A stretch of 64,000 nt of DNA, taken from Aureobasidium sp. EXF-3400. Lineage: Eukaryota > Ascomycota > Dothideomycetes > Dothideales > Saccotheciaceae. Shown here in pieces: positions 55,296 through 64,000 of the stretch; the first letter of the stretch is position 1; every line of letters starts with the position of its first letter. The stretch is taken from contig SWBL01000234.1 in assembly GCA_024195585.1 (NCBI GenBank), positions 19,229 to 83,228 on the forward strand. The letters run 5' to 3'. The translations under genes were made by a program, and so were the position numbers. Below the pieces are notes generated by a model. It saw only the letters and a program-made list of their open reading frames with translations. It ran no database searches and was not told the origin of the DNA.

Positions 55296-57452
55296 ATGAA
55301 GGTCACAGACTTCATATGGTGGCTCTCATGGTCGAACCTGCTAATTGCTTCTCCTTTGGAAGAGCGTGCAGTCAGCTCTTCGATGTGCAATAATGCTCAA
55401 GTCAAGGCTTTACGATCGAGCAATGCCGGCTGCTATTGCTCTTCATATCTTCAAATTCCAGTTTTGACCGTCACAAAACTTACGACCTTTACATCAACGA
55501 TACGAACGACAGTTACGCAGAAGCAAATCATGAACAAGTGGGTAGCAATATCACTCTGGTGAAGGTCTTTCTAATGGATAAGCAGAATATCAACCAATAA
55601 TGTCAAATCCACAATAACGACACGAACTATTACAGCCAGCCCACAGACTGGATATACCACTTTGACGAAGACTGTTACTGTAACACCTCAAGCTCGATCA
55701 TTGCATAGACGGAAGCATCTCGGTCATCCTGGAGAGTTGGTCGAGAGAGCTGCTGTCTCAACATGCGTTACACCAGCGGTGGTCAAGAGCATGAACAAAG
55801 TGGCTATTTCAAGTGCTTGCAAATGCTTATCGATAGCACCTCGCCAGACCACCATCACAAAGACTACCACAAAGCGTGTCACTCAAGTCTCGACCAAGAT
55901 CGTGAGTTCTACTGCTCTTCGAACTACGACTATCAAATCTAGTCTCATTGCAGTGGCGACATTCACACCGCCCCTGAAATTGGTGACTCGGACGGTGATG
56001 GTTACGGTGACCGCGAAGACTTCTACTTCAATCGGGCCTAAGAGCACCTCAATCAGCTCTGTACGAGACAATGGCGTATCTCGGTCCTCGTCAAAGACAT
56101 CCAGTCGACCAATGAGCAGTCTTTCGACGATTTCGCCTTCAAGCCAATTGGCGACTAACAGCCGGACGTCTAGCAGCAAGCCATCAAGCTCTGTCTCAAG
56201 CAGTAAACTTGCCAGTATATCCCTGACAATCAGTCCCTCGAGCAGTACTGTGACTAGTTTTCGGTCCGTTAGCAAGTCGACCAGTTCGTCTAGCGATAAA
56301 CCAGCTAGCTTTCCTAGCAGCAGCCAATTCTTAAGCAGCAAGTCTAGCAGTACGACATCTGAATTTCCTGCCTCGACAGCTGGAGATGACCAAGTGCCGA
56401 GCAAGACAACAGCGAGTTCTACAGACAGATTGTCCAGTAGGCTCCTCGGCATCTCAACAAGCAAGACATCCAGTCTATCTACGTCCAAGTCTTCCAGCAG
56501 GTTATCAATTACTAGCTCAAGCAAGACTTCCATCACGTCGGCAAGCAGTTCCTCCAAGAAGTTGAGCAGTAGCTCAAAGCCAACAACGACCTCCGAAACA
56601 GCTTCGACCAGACCATACCCTCCAGAGGGACCCCTCTACACGCCCAACACAAACGCATGTGCCTCGAGAACTGCAAAGTCTTTATCCAGCACGAGCACTC
56701 GATCTAGAACATCGTCAACGCTCAGTTCAAGCAGATCTACCATGACATCAACCTTCGTGTCCTTGTCAAGCTGGTCAATAGCATCGAGCTCAACGCGAAG
56801 CAGCTCAACGCCACGATTCAGCTTCCCTTCCAACAGCACAATGTCAGCATCTGCAACTACGAACCCATCATCAACTTCAAGCTCCTCTCTAGCAGTCAAC
56901 AAACTCTCCTACGATGACTCCTCGATCACCGACACCAACGACACATCTTCAACAGACACCACAACCTCCACAAACATACCCACCTCCCTCCTAAACTTCA
57001 CGCCCAACCAACCCTTCTACCTCCAATCCTTCTGCACATCCAACCTCCAAATCAGCGGTCTCTACGCCACCTTAATCCCCACAACCTCCAACCCCACCTT
57101 GCAATTCACTTCCTCGGCCTCTTTAGCTACTCTCTTCTACCTCTCCACCTCAGGCTACCTCTACATTCTACCTTCTTTTTCCTCTGCCTATCAATCCTAC
57201 TCCGATCAAACCCTGCTCGCGAATATTGACGTCTCGGCAACAGAGATGGATTTTTTCTTTGACGAGCAAGAAGAAATCGATGCTGTGGGGGCGCAATTGG
57301 CCAGGTGTGGTGTTGATGAGGATGGGGTTTTGCAGTGTAAAACTGGTCAAACGACCGAGGTTTTGTATTGTGAGGATGAGGGGACTGTTAAGTTGGCGGG
57401 TTGTGTGTTGGAGGGTTGTGATGCGGCTGAGTTGGCAGTTGTTTATGTTTAA
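55296..57452 (+). CDS. Secreted Ser/Thr-rich protein with Cys-containing C-terminal domain
   Basis: Two exons, 55296-55537 and 55586-57452 (intron GTGGGT...GCAG), give 702 residues. The start MKVTDFIWWLSWSNLLIAS is a signal peptide. The body is extremely rich in Ser, Thr and Lys (many SSS, TTT, SSSK and TSS runs), a likely heavily O-glycosylated, mucin-like wall or extracellular stretch. Residues about 550-702 change character: LNFTPNQPFYLQSFCTSNLQ, LYATLIPTTSNPTLQF, then GAQLARCGVDEDGVLQCKTG and CEDEGTVKLAGCVLEGC, a compact domain with at least six Cys. I see no GPI signal, because the chain ends AELAVVYV after an acidic region. No family is recognised. Joining the two exons by AA|A gives a continuous TxxTxT repeat region across the junction, which supports the model. 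Confidence 0.72.
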
Positions 57453-57493
57453 ATGTGACTTATGTATCTTTGTGTGTTTGATCTGGGGGTTGT

Positions 57494-57565
57494 TTTGGAG
57501 CATTGTTTGGAGCATTGTTTGGAGCATTGTTTGGAGCATTATTTGGAGCATTATTTGGAGCATCG
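57494..57565 (+). repeat. 12-bp minisatellite, six copies
   Basis: Six tandem units of TTTGGAGCATTG, the last three with one or two changes (TTA or TCG at the end). They begin 42 bases after the stop codon of the Ser/Thr-rich gene, so they may be in its 3' untranslated region. Confidence 0.9.
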
Positions 57566-57989
57566 TATAGAGGGATGTGTATACCTCAAGGGATATAGAG
57601 CGAAGCGAGCACAGAACGCGAATAGACACGAAGAAGAACTTTTCTATTTCAATCGTCCAAGATTGATTGATGACCCTGGACCTATCCTGTCTGAAGTGAG
57701 ATGCAGATGTTGACAGAGTGTGCATGTTGAATGCGCAACGAGACAGGGAAATGTCATAGAAATCGGGTCCAGACCAGAGGGTTGATGAGGAAGGAACGAC
57801 TGGTGCAGCCAATGGCGAGACATGTCTATCTGCTGATGCTTTCGCCTGCCTCACCGCCCAAACGTCATGCGGCAATAAACATTCGTCCTCATCCGGACAA
57901 TCAACACCAACACATCAAAACACAAAGGGCAGCTATACAGCTTGCCATCTATTCTCTGCTCCTATCATACTCGCCAGCAGCACACCAAC
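57566..57989. other. Intergenic, promoter of the histidine-phosphatase gene
   Basis: About 420 bases from the minisatellite to the next start codon. A 201-codon frame starting at 57731 is a readthrough shadow over the first exon and introns of the next gene. Nothing else was seen. Confidence 0.35.
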
Positions 57990-59493
57990 ATGGGCAAACC
58001 ACGGGTAGGCGCAAACCAGAGGCGAGCGTCAACGTTTGGGTGGCTAACTGGTTGCAGATGATCATCGTGATTCGCCATGCGCAGAGCGAAGGAAACAAGA
58101 ACCGCGACATTCACCAGATGATTCCCGATCACCGGGTCAAGCTGACCGAAGAGGGCAAGAAACAGGTGAGCCTTCCAGCTTTGGCTGCCAACCACATCAA
58201 CACTTACAAAGCTGCCAGGCAGAGGAAGCAGGCCGACGACTACGAGGAATGCTCAAACCAGACGACACGATCCAATTCTTCACCTCTCCCTATCGCCGTA
58301 CCCGCAAGACCACCGAAGGCATCCTTTCATCCTTGACCTCCGAAACCGAAGAAGAAGGCCCCTCGCCGTTTCCCCGCCACACCATCAAGGTCTTTGAAGA
58401 GCCGCGACTGAGAGAACAAGACTTTGGAAACTTCCAGCCATGCAGTTCAGAGATGGAACGCATGTGGCAAGAGCGCGCCGACTATGGTCATTTCTTCTAC
58501 CGCATCCCCAACGGCGAGAGTGCTGCCGATGCCTACGATCGTGTCAGTGGCTTCAACGAGAGCCTGTGGCGCAACTTTAGTGAAGACGACTTCCCCTCGG
58601 TCTGCGTGCTCGTCACCCACGGCCTTATGACAAGAGTCTTCCTGATGAAGTGGTACCACTGGTCCGTCGAGTACTTTGAAGACCTCCGCAACGTCAACCA
58701 CTGCGAGTTTGTCATCATGCAGAAGAACCCCGACAGCGGCAAGTACGTCCTACAGAATCAGATGCGCACGTGGTCAGAGTATAAGAGAAGAGCAATACCA
58801 CAACAAAACCAACAAGTCACAGCCTCGCAAGTCGCTTCTCCTGTCATACCCGCTCGCAAATGGGGTGGTTGCGTTGGTGGCTGCACACATCAACACTCAA
58901 AATACCCTCGTCGCATCAAAAAGCAGGACGAAGCAACTGTAAAGGTCCCCAAGCAAGAACAAGAGGATCATCCTATCGCTACCGAAGAAGTCGCCATATC
59001 CTCAGCTCCGCTCAAGACTTCAAGTTCAGCAAGCACTACCGGACCCAACTCCCCCGTGTCTCTCCGCCTTCCTACTCGCCCGAGCTTCCTTCATGGCCGT
59101 GATGGTGGGGGCTCACTTTCCGGTATGGCTACTCCAGCTGAAGGCTTTTCTGACCTCTCAGGCGCTGAGAGTGACTATTTCGCCAACCTCCGAGAACACC
59201 ACCGTAATCTGTCAGACGCTAACCCCAACAACCCATCTGCTGCCTCATCCTCCAAACGCAAACCCACTGCTCAAGACATTGAAAACTGGAGCCAACAGAG
59301 CGGCATGGGAGCTGGAGCTCGAGCAGATGCTTTGGGAGATGAGTACAGCGAGCATGATGAACACGTCGACGGCGATGATGAGCACGATGATCAAGAAGAC
59401 CATACTGTTCAGATGCACGAGCCCAGTGAGCTCATTGAAAGGTTGAAGAAGCAGGAGATTGAGGACAGAAGCATTCGGGGCAGTGTTTACTAA
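57990..59493 (+). CDS. Histidine-phosphatase/phosphoglycerate-mutase-like protein
   Basis: Three exons, 57990-58004 (15 nt), 58058-58165 and 58219-59493, give 465 residues. The histidine phosphatase superfamily motif is IVIRHAQSEGNKNRDIHQ (catalytic RHG-type His), with TSPYRRTRKTTEG (Arg of the phosphate pocket), EEPRLREQDFGNFQ (catalytic Glu region) and LVTHGLMTRVFLMKWY (second His). So the core is complete and probably active as a phosphatase or mutase; the true substrate is unknown. The core ends about residue 240. The remaining C-terminal part is Ser/Pro/Glu-rich and disordered, with a WGGCVGGCTHQHSKYP segment about residue 245-262. The first two exons are tiny, and a frame starting at 57731 wrongly merges the promoter and introns. 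Confidence 0.88.
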
Positions 59494-60052
59494 GCTAGGC
59501 ACAGGGCTTTGGAGCGGTTTTGCATCATGGCTCTGGTTTTCTCATCATAACTTTACGACCTTTCCTACGTATATCTAATACCCACATCTGTTTCCTTGTT
59601 ACTTCTCTGCCCTTGTCCTCGCCAAGGCATACTAAAGATTGTTTATTCGCAGTAGGGATAGAGGTAGTGACCCTGAATGAAGCAGGGTCTTCCTGGCAGC
59701 AAACTAATATCGATTGTTGATAAGACAATGTTCGTTCTGCACATAAGAACAGTTCTACTGGTCACTGTATGGCCAGCTCTACTAACCACTGCTGATATGT
59801 TTGATTGTGGCTCATATCTGATTCCATATGTCAAGCTCCATGCAACCATGCAACAACTCAGACATTACTTCAAACTTTGTGAAACTACTTTGTGAAAGCA
59901 TCAGTTCATGTTCCCATTATCATTCTGACATCCCTCTCATCAAAGTTTCTAAACAAATTCCAGCACGCCAAAGATGAAAGAAAGTCATCCAAGAAAAGAG
60001 AAAGAGGAAACCGTGACAACCATAAATCTCACACCCCATTTATCGTGCCCAT
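59494..60052. other. Intergenic between convergent genes
   Basis: About 560 bases between the histidine-phosphatase gene (+) and the pseudokinase gene (-). No coding signal seen. Confidence 0.4.
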
Positions 60053-62347
60053 CTAAAACCCTTTGGCATGAGGTTTTTTCATCCACCCCAATCCCAGCTT
60101 CTTCATTCTACCCCCTCCGTTCTTCTCCAAGGCTCCACTACCGACACTGAGACTTCGTCGCATCATTACATCAGGCCCATCTGCTGCACTTCCACCGCTG
60201 AGTTCGGCACTGCTGCTTTCAGTCGTCACTGAACCCAAACTGGTGTCCGTGGATTCTTTGCCAGTAGCTTTCGGAGGACGTCTTGTGGAGAGACGAGGGC
60301 GTTGCTGAGATGCCAATTCTGGATCCCAGTCTCGGTCTTTGCAGCAGAGTGCGTGCAGGTTGGCTTGTTCTAGTGCAGCAGCGACACGATCGCGAATGGT
60401 CAGAGCAGTAGGCCTATGACTCGGATCTGGCAGCAACATGTCTCTGACCACGCCCAAGATAGGCACCAAAGCCGAGAGCACATGGACAGTAGGCGAGAGA
60501 CGGATGGCATCTGATGCTAGATGCGCAAGCCATGTGTGCAAGGTGGCTGTGTCGGTGGGTAGAGGTGCTTTTGTCTGAGCCCGAAACTTCTGTAGATCTG
60601 AAAGTTTGCCTTTGACGATGTAAGTGACGAGATCTAAGTACACGCAGCCTAGAGAGAAAACATCACTCTCGAACCCTGTGTCTTGGTGTGTGGATGTTGG
60701 CGCAAGGTTGTTGTTGATTAGTGAACTCTGTGATCCGGTCTTACGTATGACAAGAGGCTTAGGAACAGTCGGAGGCTCATTCAAGAGCTCAGAGAGGAGA
60801 CTGGACGGATCGGAAGTGGTGCTGGACGTAGGGCACGGCGTTGTACCCCAAGAAGCCCAGGATGGCCTCCTGTCCGGACTGATCGGTATTGGATGTGATG
60901 GTCCAGCGCTATCAGGAAGGCAAAACATTGGGCTCTTATCAGGAGGCGAGCCGCTCGTTGATGTTGGAGGACTGTTTGACTTGCTAAACAAACGTCGAGA
61001 TTTTCCTGATGAAGGCGACCAGATGTTCGCCGAGGCGAAGGTGGGTGGAGGAGGCAGATGTCTACTGAAGTTTCGGAATAGTGGTATCGGTGAGGAGGAA
61101 TGGCCGAAGCTGTTCATCGGACTATCGATCATAGGGCTAGAACTGTGAATGAGTATCGGATCTGAGATTTTGGGTGGACTTGAAGAGGACAAAGAAGCTC
61201 CACTCAAGGTACTATCATCTGAACCACGTTTGATGTGGATTGTACTGCTCAGTGACTCGGCAAAATGAACGCCTCGCACCTTCTCCTCCACATTCATCTC
61301 GGGTGCAGAATAACTTGAAGCCTCGTTTTTCACAAACTTTTTGCCACGCTGAAAAGTTCGCAAAACGCCTATGTCAGAGAATGCAATGCAATTGTCATGA
61401 TCGATGATAATGTTGGACGGTCGTATAGCGCCGTGTGAGATGCCACGATGATGCAACATAGCGAGCGCATCAATCAGGCAATGCATCCATTCGAGCAGAA
61501 TGACAGGTCTTTCGGCTTGAGGTACACGCATGAACTGATACGGCGTCCGATGAGCAATGAATGATGCTAGTGTATGCTCCGGTACAAAATCAGAGAGGAC
61601 GAAGCCAGCATCTCCAGCGGTGTACGATGCCCACACTCGAGCAATATGTGGATGAGCCAGCCGTTTTGCTTCTGCAAGATCCTGCATGTACGTTCCTCGA
61701 AGATCGTCTTTGTCGATACCAGTCCCGAACGTAAACTTGCGCCTGACAAAGACTTGCTCACGATCTTTGGGGAAATGAATTCTGTCCCAGCTCTGGAGCG
61801 ATACGGCTGGTGGCACTTTGTGAACGTATTCCATAGGGATATGTTCTTGAGGTCCATAATCAATATGACCACCTTGATCTAGTTGGCGTAAGAGGTACAG
61901 AAACTGAGTGGCATGGAACTTTCGATTCAAGCGCTCATCTGGCTCAACACATAGATCCATGTCGACGATACTCTCGAACGAGAAAGGTAGATCATCATCG
62001 TCCAGTGAATCGTCTATGAGACCAAAAATCTGCTCTGGTTTTCCAATCTCTGCTAAGATGAGGAAAAGTCGCCTCGCTCGACCAAGAATCCATTCCATAT
62101 AGGTGTCATCGGTCAAGCCTTCTCCAAAAGCGAGTGGTCTGTCCAAGAAGTCCCTCTCTTCTCCTTTGATCTGTGATACGACGAACTTCCTTGTGACTTT
62201 GCTGTCAATGCGATCCTCCGTCCACCATAGTTGTTTGAGGGCTGCATGCGGCGTCACCAGAGAGTGGCCTCCGTACCCGTAGATGTAAGCATTAAGAGCT
62301 ATGGTTGCCGCCGTCGGGGGCACCTGAGCATAGCTTATAGTTCCCAT
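60053..62347 (-). CDS. Predicted pseudokinase with a long Ser/Pro insertion
   Basis: An intronless 764-residue protein from ATG 62347. Kinase-fold features appear in order: an N-lobe with FVRRKF (Lys about 204), a helix-rich segment and AKRLAHPHIARVWAS (about 225-240), a hinge-like VLSDFVPEHTLASFIA, then the catalytic loop HHRGISHGAIRPSNIII (about 298-314). Here the HRD is HGA, so the catalytic Asp is Ala, although the following Asn is kept. The DFG position reads SDIGVL (Asp kept), and SAPEM (APE) is near residue 343. About 210 residues rich in Ser and Pro separate APE from FESDVFSLGCVYLDLV (subdomain IX, about 557). The C-lobe then continues with LLPDPSHRPTALTIRDRV. Loss of the catalytic Asp suggests little or no phosphotransfer. 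The role is unknown, perhaps scaffolding. Confidence 0.83.
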   Translation of the reverse strand: MGTISYAQVPPTAATIALNAYIYGYGGHSLVTPHAALKQLWWTEDRIDSKVTRKFVVSQIKGEERDFLDRPLAFGEGLTDDTYMEWILGRARRLFLILAEIGKPEQIFGLIDDSLDDDDLPFSFESIVDMDLCVEPDERLNRKFHATQFLYLLRQLDQGGHIDYGPQEHIPMEYVHKVPPAVSLQSWDRIHFPKDREQVFVRRKFTFGTGIDKDDLRGTYMQDLAEAKRLAHPHIARVWASYTAGDAGFVLSDFVPEHTLASFIAHRTPYQFMRVPQAERPVILLEWMHCLIDALAMLHHRGISHGAIRPSNIIIDHDNCIAFSDIGVLRTFQRGKKFVKNEASSYSAPEMNVEEKVRGVHFAESLSSTIHIKRGSDDSTLSGASLSSSSPPKISDPILIHSSSPMIDSPMNSFGHSSSPIPLFRNFSRHLPPPPTFASANIWSPSSGKSRRLFSKSNSPPTSTSGSPPDKSPMFCLPDSAGPSHPIPISPDRRPSWASWGTTPCPTSSTTSDPSSLLSELLNEPPTVPKPLVIRKTGSQSSLINNNLAPTSTHQDTGFESDVFSLGCVYLDLVTYIVKGKLSDLQKFRAQTKAPLPTDTATLHTWLAHLASDAIRLSPTVHVLSALVPILGVVRDMLLPDPSHRPTALTIRDRVAAALEQANLHALCCKDRDWDPELASQQRPRLSTRRPPKATGKESTDTSLGSVTTESSSAELSGGSAADGPDVMMRRSLSVGSGALEKNGGGRMKKLGLGWMKKPHAKGF

Positions 62348-63817
62348 CGTAAGCGCATAGCCTCAAGATCAGTCCTGAGCAAGCTGATGAGAAGGCTCAG
62401 ACTATCGTGGAGTCTGTAGCAAAGTCGGAGCTCTTTTCCGGGTCGCAGAATTCAGAGAGTGGCCGAATAGAGGCTTCTTGGATACGGGATATCCTAGCTT
62501 CTTCCACGAGCATTAGGTTCGAGCAGTTGAATGGAGTTCCAGCGAGTGCGAGTGGTTGAAAACAGTGTACTTGTCCGCTGACATGATGGCGGAAGAAAAG
62601 TAAGACTCGAGTAGCGGTGTTGAATGTTTAGACGGAAGAGGTTGCCCTACAGGATACCGGACGATACTCAGTACATGTGAGAATCCGCCGAGGTTGTGTA
62701 GCCACCCATGTCGTACTCAGAAAAAAGCAGGCGCCTATCTGCAGGGTTACCAAAGAGATAGGAGGCTGACGCCACCATGCCACTGATTCAGCTAACGATG
62801 GCATTTGGTAACAACAAGTGATCTGATCGGTCTACCTGAGGGTGTCGTCCATCCAATCACAAATTGCCAAGGTTGCTTCGCTGGGTGAAAGCAGTCAAAT
62901 CAGAAGACCGGAATCGGGATAAGGAAAGACGAATCTTAGATTTGGAATATCATGTGCAAGCCGTGACGCCGGACGACTGAAGGGAATACATGTTGTGCGA
63001 CGATAGGCTTACTGCCCACGTTCTCTGCCGAATCCAGGAACCAAAGGGGGAATAGGTTGCGTGTCACGGGTGAGACGGCGATGGACGTGCGGTCAGTCAT
63101 GGACTCAAGCCCCAGTGATACGAGTGATGGACACTCTGGTAGGTGCACTCGTGCCGTGGAATGATTTGTGTTGTTGTCTGCAGTTAGATGTTACATGTCG
63201 GTGAAGCATGTCTTGGAAAGGTCCCTTGTCGCAAGCGCATCTCCGCTTGCGCGTACCTGACAAGTCATGATACAGTGCCAGCCCGGTGTGATTGACAGGC
63301 TTGGCTCTGACTGGCGGGAAGGTACGATGCTCACGGCCTCGAAGAGTTTGTTGACAGGCCATCTGGAAAGACGGACGGAGTTTCGCTTTCGACTTCGCAA
63401 GCACGCGCCTGAAGCTGCATGGTAGAGCAGCATGAGATTACTCCAGCGCATGCAGCGTATCACGGGAAGGAGCTCATGACGAAGTTTCGAACCATGGCAG
63501 TCAATCTCTCGTCATCCTGGTCACTGCAAAGGGCAAGAGGAAAACGACATGAAGAATAACGTCGTACCATTTGCAGGGAGCATAATGATACAGCTTGTAC
63601 AGAGGTTATCGGTTCGATCAAGTAATATGTAGAAACGCCTCCGCCATTCTCGTACGAAAGAAACCAAAGAACTCTTTGGACTGGAACAAATTCAAGAAAC
63701 CGCTCTTTTAGACCCCACGACCAGCGACTCCGGTACTCCAACCATGATGATGGCGCCCACATGCAAACATAAATGGCAACAGAAAAAGAGAAGAAGAGAT
63801 CAGAGAATACTAGCCAT
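62348..63817. other. Intergenic region, no supported gene
   Basis: About 1.5 kb upstream of the pseudokinase gene and beyond the 3' end of the last gene. Frames of 70-100 codons are unconvincing. Confidence 0.4.
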
Positions 63818-64000
63818 CTAGTCCTTGCTCTTCTTCTTCTTCTTCTTTTCTGTCTTGTCCTCGTCGTCGTCGGCCTTTCTCTTCTTGGACGACTTTTCGG
63901 AGGCCTTCTTGGCTTCCTTTTCAGCCTTCTTTGCCTCCTTTGCGGCCTTCTTTGCTGCCTTTGCTGCCTTCTTCTGCTCCTTGGTCATCTCTTCCTCGTC
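63818..64000 (-). CDS. Lys/Glu-rich C-terminal tail, possibly a Nop56/Nop58-type protein (runs off right edge)
   Basis: Reverse frame ending at the TAG 63820-63818 gives about 60 residues: MTKEQKKAAKAAKKAAKEAK, then further AKK/AEK repeats, KKRKADDDEDKTEK and a final KKKKKKSKD. No domain is inside the window. Basic tails with KKx/D motifs like this are typical of box C/D snoRNP proteins (Nop56, Nop58) and of other nucleolar proteins such as Cbf5. The assignment is a guess from tail composition; the coding nature is supported by clean codon use and a plausible stop. More sequence to the right would settle it. Confidence 0.45.
   Translation of the reverse strand, partial: DEEEMTKEQKKAAKAAKKAAKEAKKAEKEAKKASEKSSKKRKADDDEDKTEKKKKKKSKD

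Noticed and set aside
55883..56557. Reverse 224-codon frame (Leu/Asp/Glu-rich)
   Set aside because: It is the complement of the Ser/Thr-repeat region of the secreted protein, where low complexity yields long antisense frames.
57731..58336. 201-codon forward frame
   Set aside because: Runs through promoter, introns and two exons of the histidine-phosphatase gene in the wrong reading.

Overview
The window is nuclear DNA of a filamentous ascomycete (Pezizomycotina, plausibly Dothideomycetes). The grounds are: about 24 protein genes on both strands; many short introns (mostly 48-60 nt, GT-AG, one GC-AG); Zn2Cys6 and KN-homeodomain regulator domains; fungal-only families (Ssr4, an Apn1 with a long basic N-terminus, fungal GH31 and tyrosinase); and intron-bearing tRNA genes. 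The species cannot be named from the sequence. I rebuilt exon structures by hand. Every multi-exon model given below keeps phase across its junctions and restores family motifs.

Layout, 1-23 kb: arginase (5' part, -); a large MIT-domain protein (+); mitochondrial ribosomal protein bL33m (+); a 1664-residue coiled-coil protein (-); COG8 of the Golgi tethering complex (+); a membrane-anchored arylsulfotransferase-family protein (+); a poorly resolved Cys-motif gene (-); a regulator joining Zn2Cys6, homeodomain and C2H2 motifs (+); and a small DUF6924-like protein (+).

Layout, 23-45 kb: an MFS sugar transporter (-); a compact housekeeping block of two divergent pairs, HIS7/IMP3 and DIM1/APN1; a repeat complex at 33.5-33.9 kb; a secreted GH31 alpha-glucosidase (-); a Ure2-like glutathione S-transferase (-); an intron-containing tRNA-Glu(CTC) (+); UTP18 (-); and a tyrosinase with a GPI-like tail (-).

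Layout, 45-64 kb: the SWI/SNF-RSC subunit Ssr4 (+); a second intron-bearing tRNA-type gene whose intron is rich in TTAGG-like repeats (-); protoporphyrinogen oxidase (-); a secreted Ser/Thr-rich protein (+); a histidine-phosphatase/phosphoglycerate-mutase-like protein (+); a predicted pseudokinase (-); and the Lys/Glu-rich end of a gene running off the right edge, perhaps a Nop56/Nop58-type snoRNP protein (-).

There is no obvious biosynthetic cluster; most genes are independent housekeeping or secretory functions. Ribosome biogenesis recurs: IMP3 and UTP18 belong to the U3 processome and DIM1 dimethylates 18S rRNA. The DIM1/APN1 intergenic region and the UTP18 promoter carry the same palindrome, CTTATCGATAAG, at nearly the same distance from the start codon, which is the best regulatory lead here. 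Other leads are the pseudokinase with a roughly 210-residue insertion, the telomere-like tRNA intron, and the tRNA-like repeat complex at 33.5 kb.
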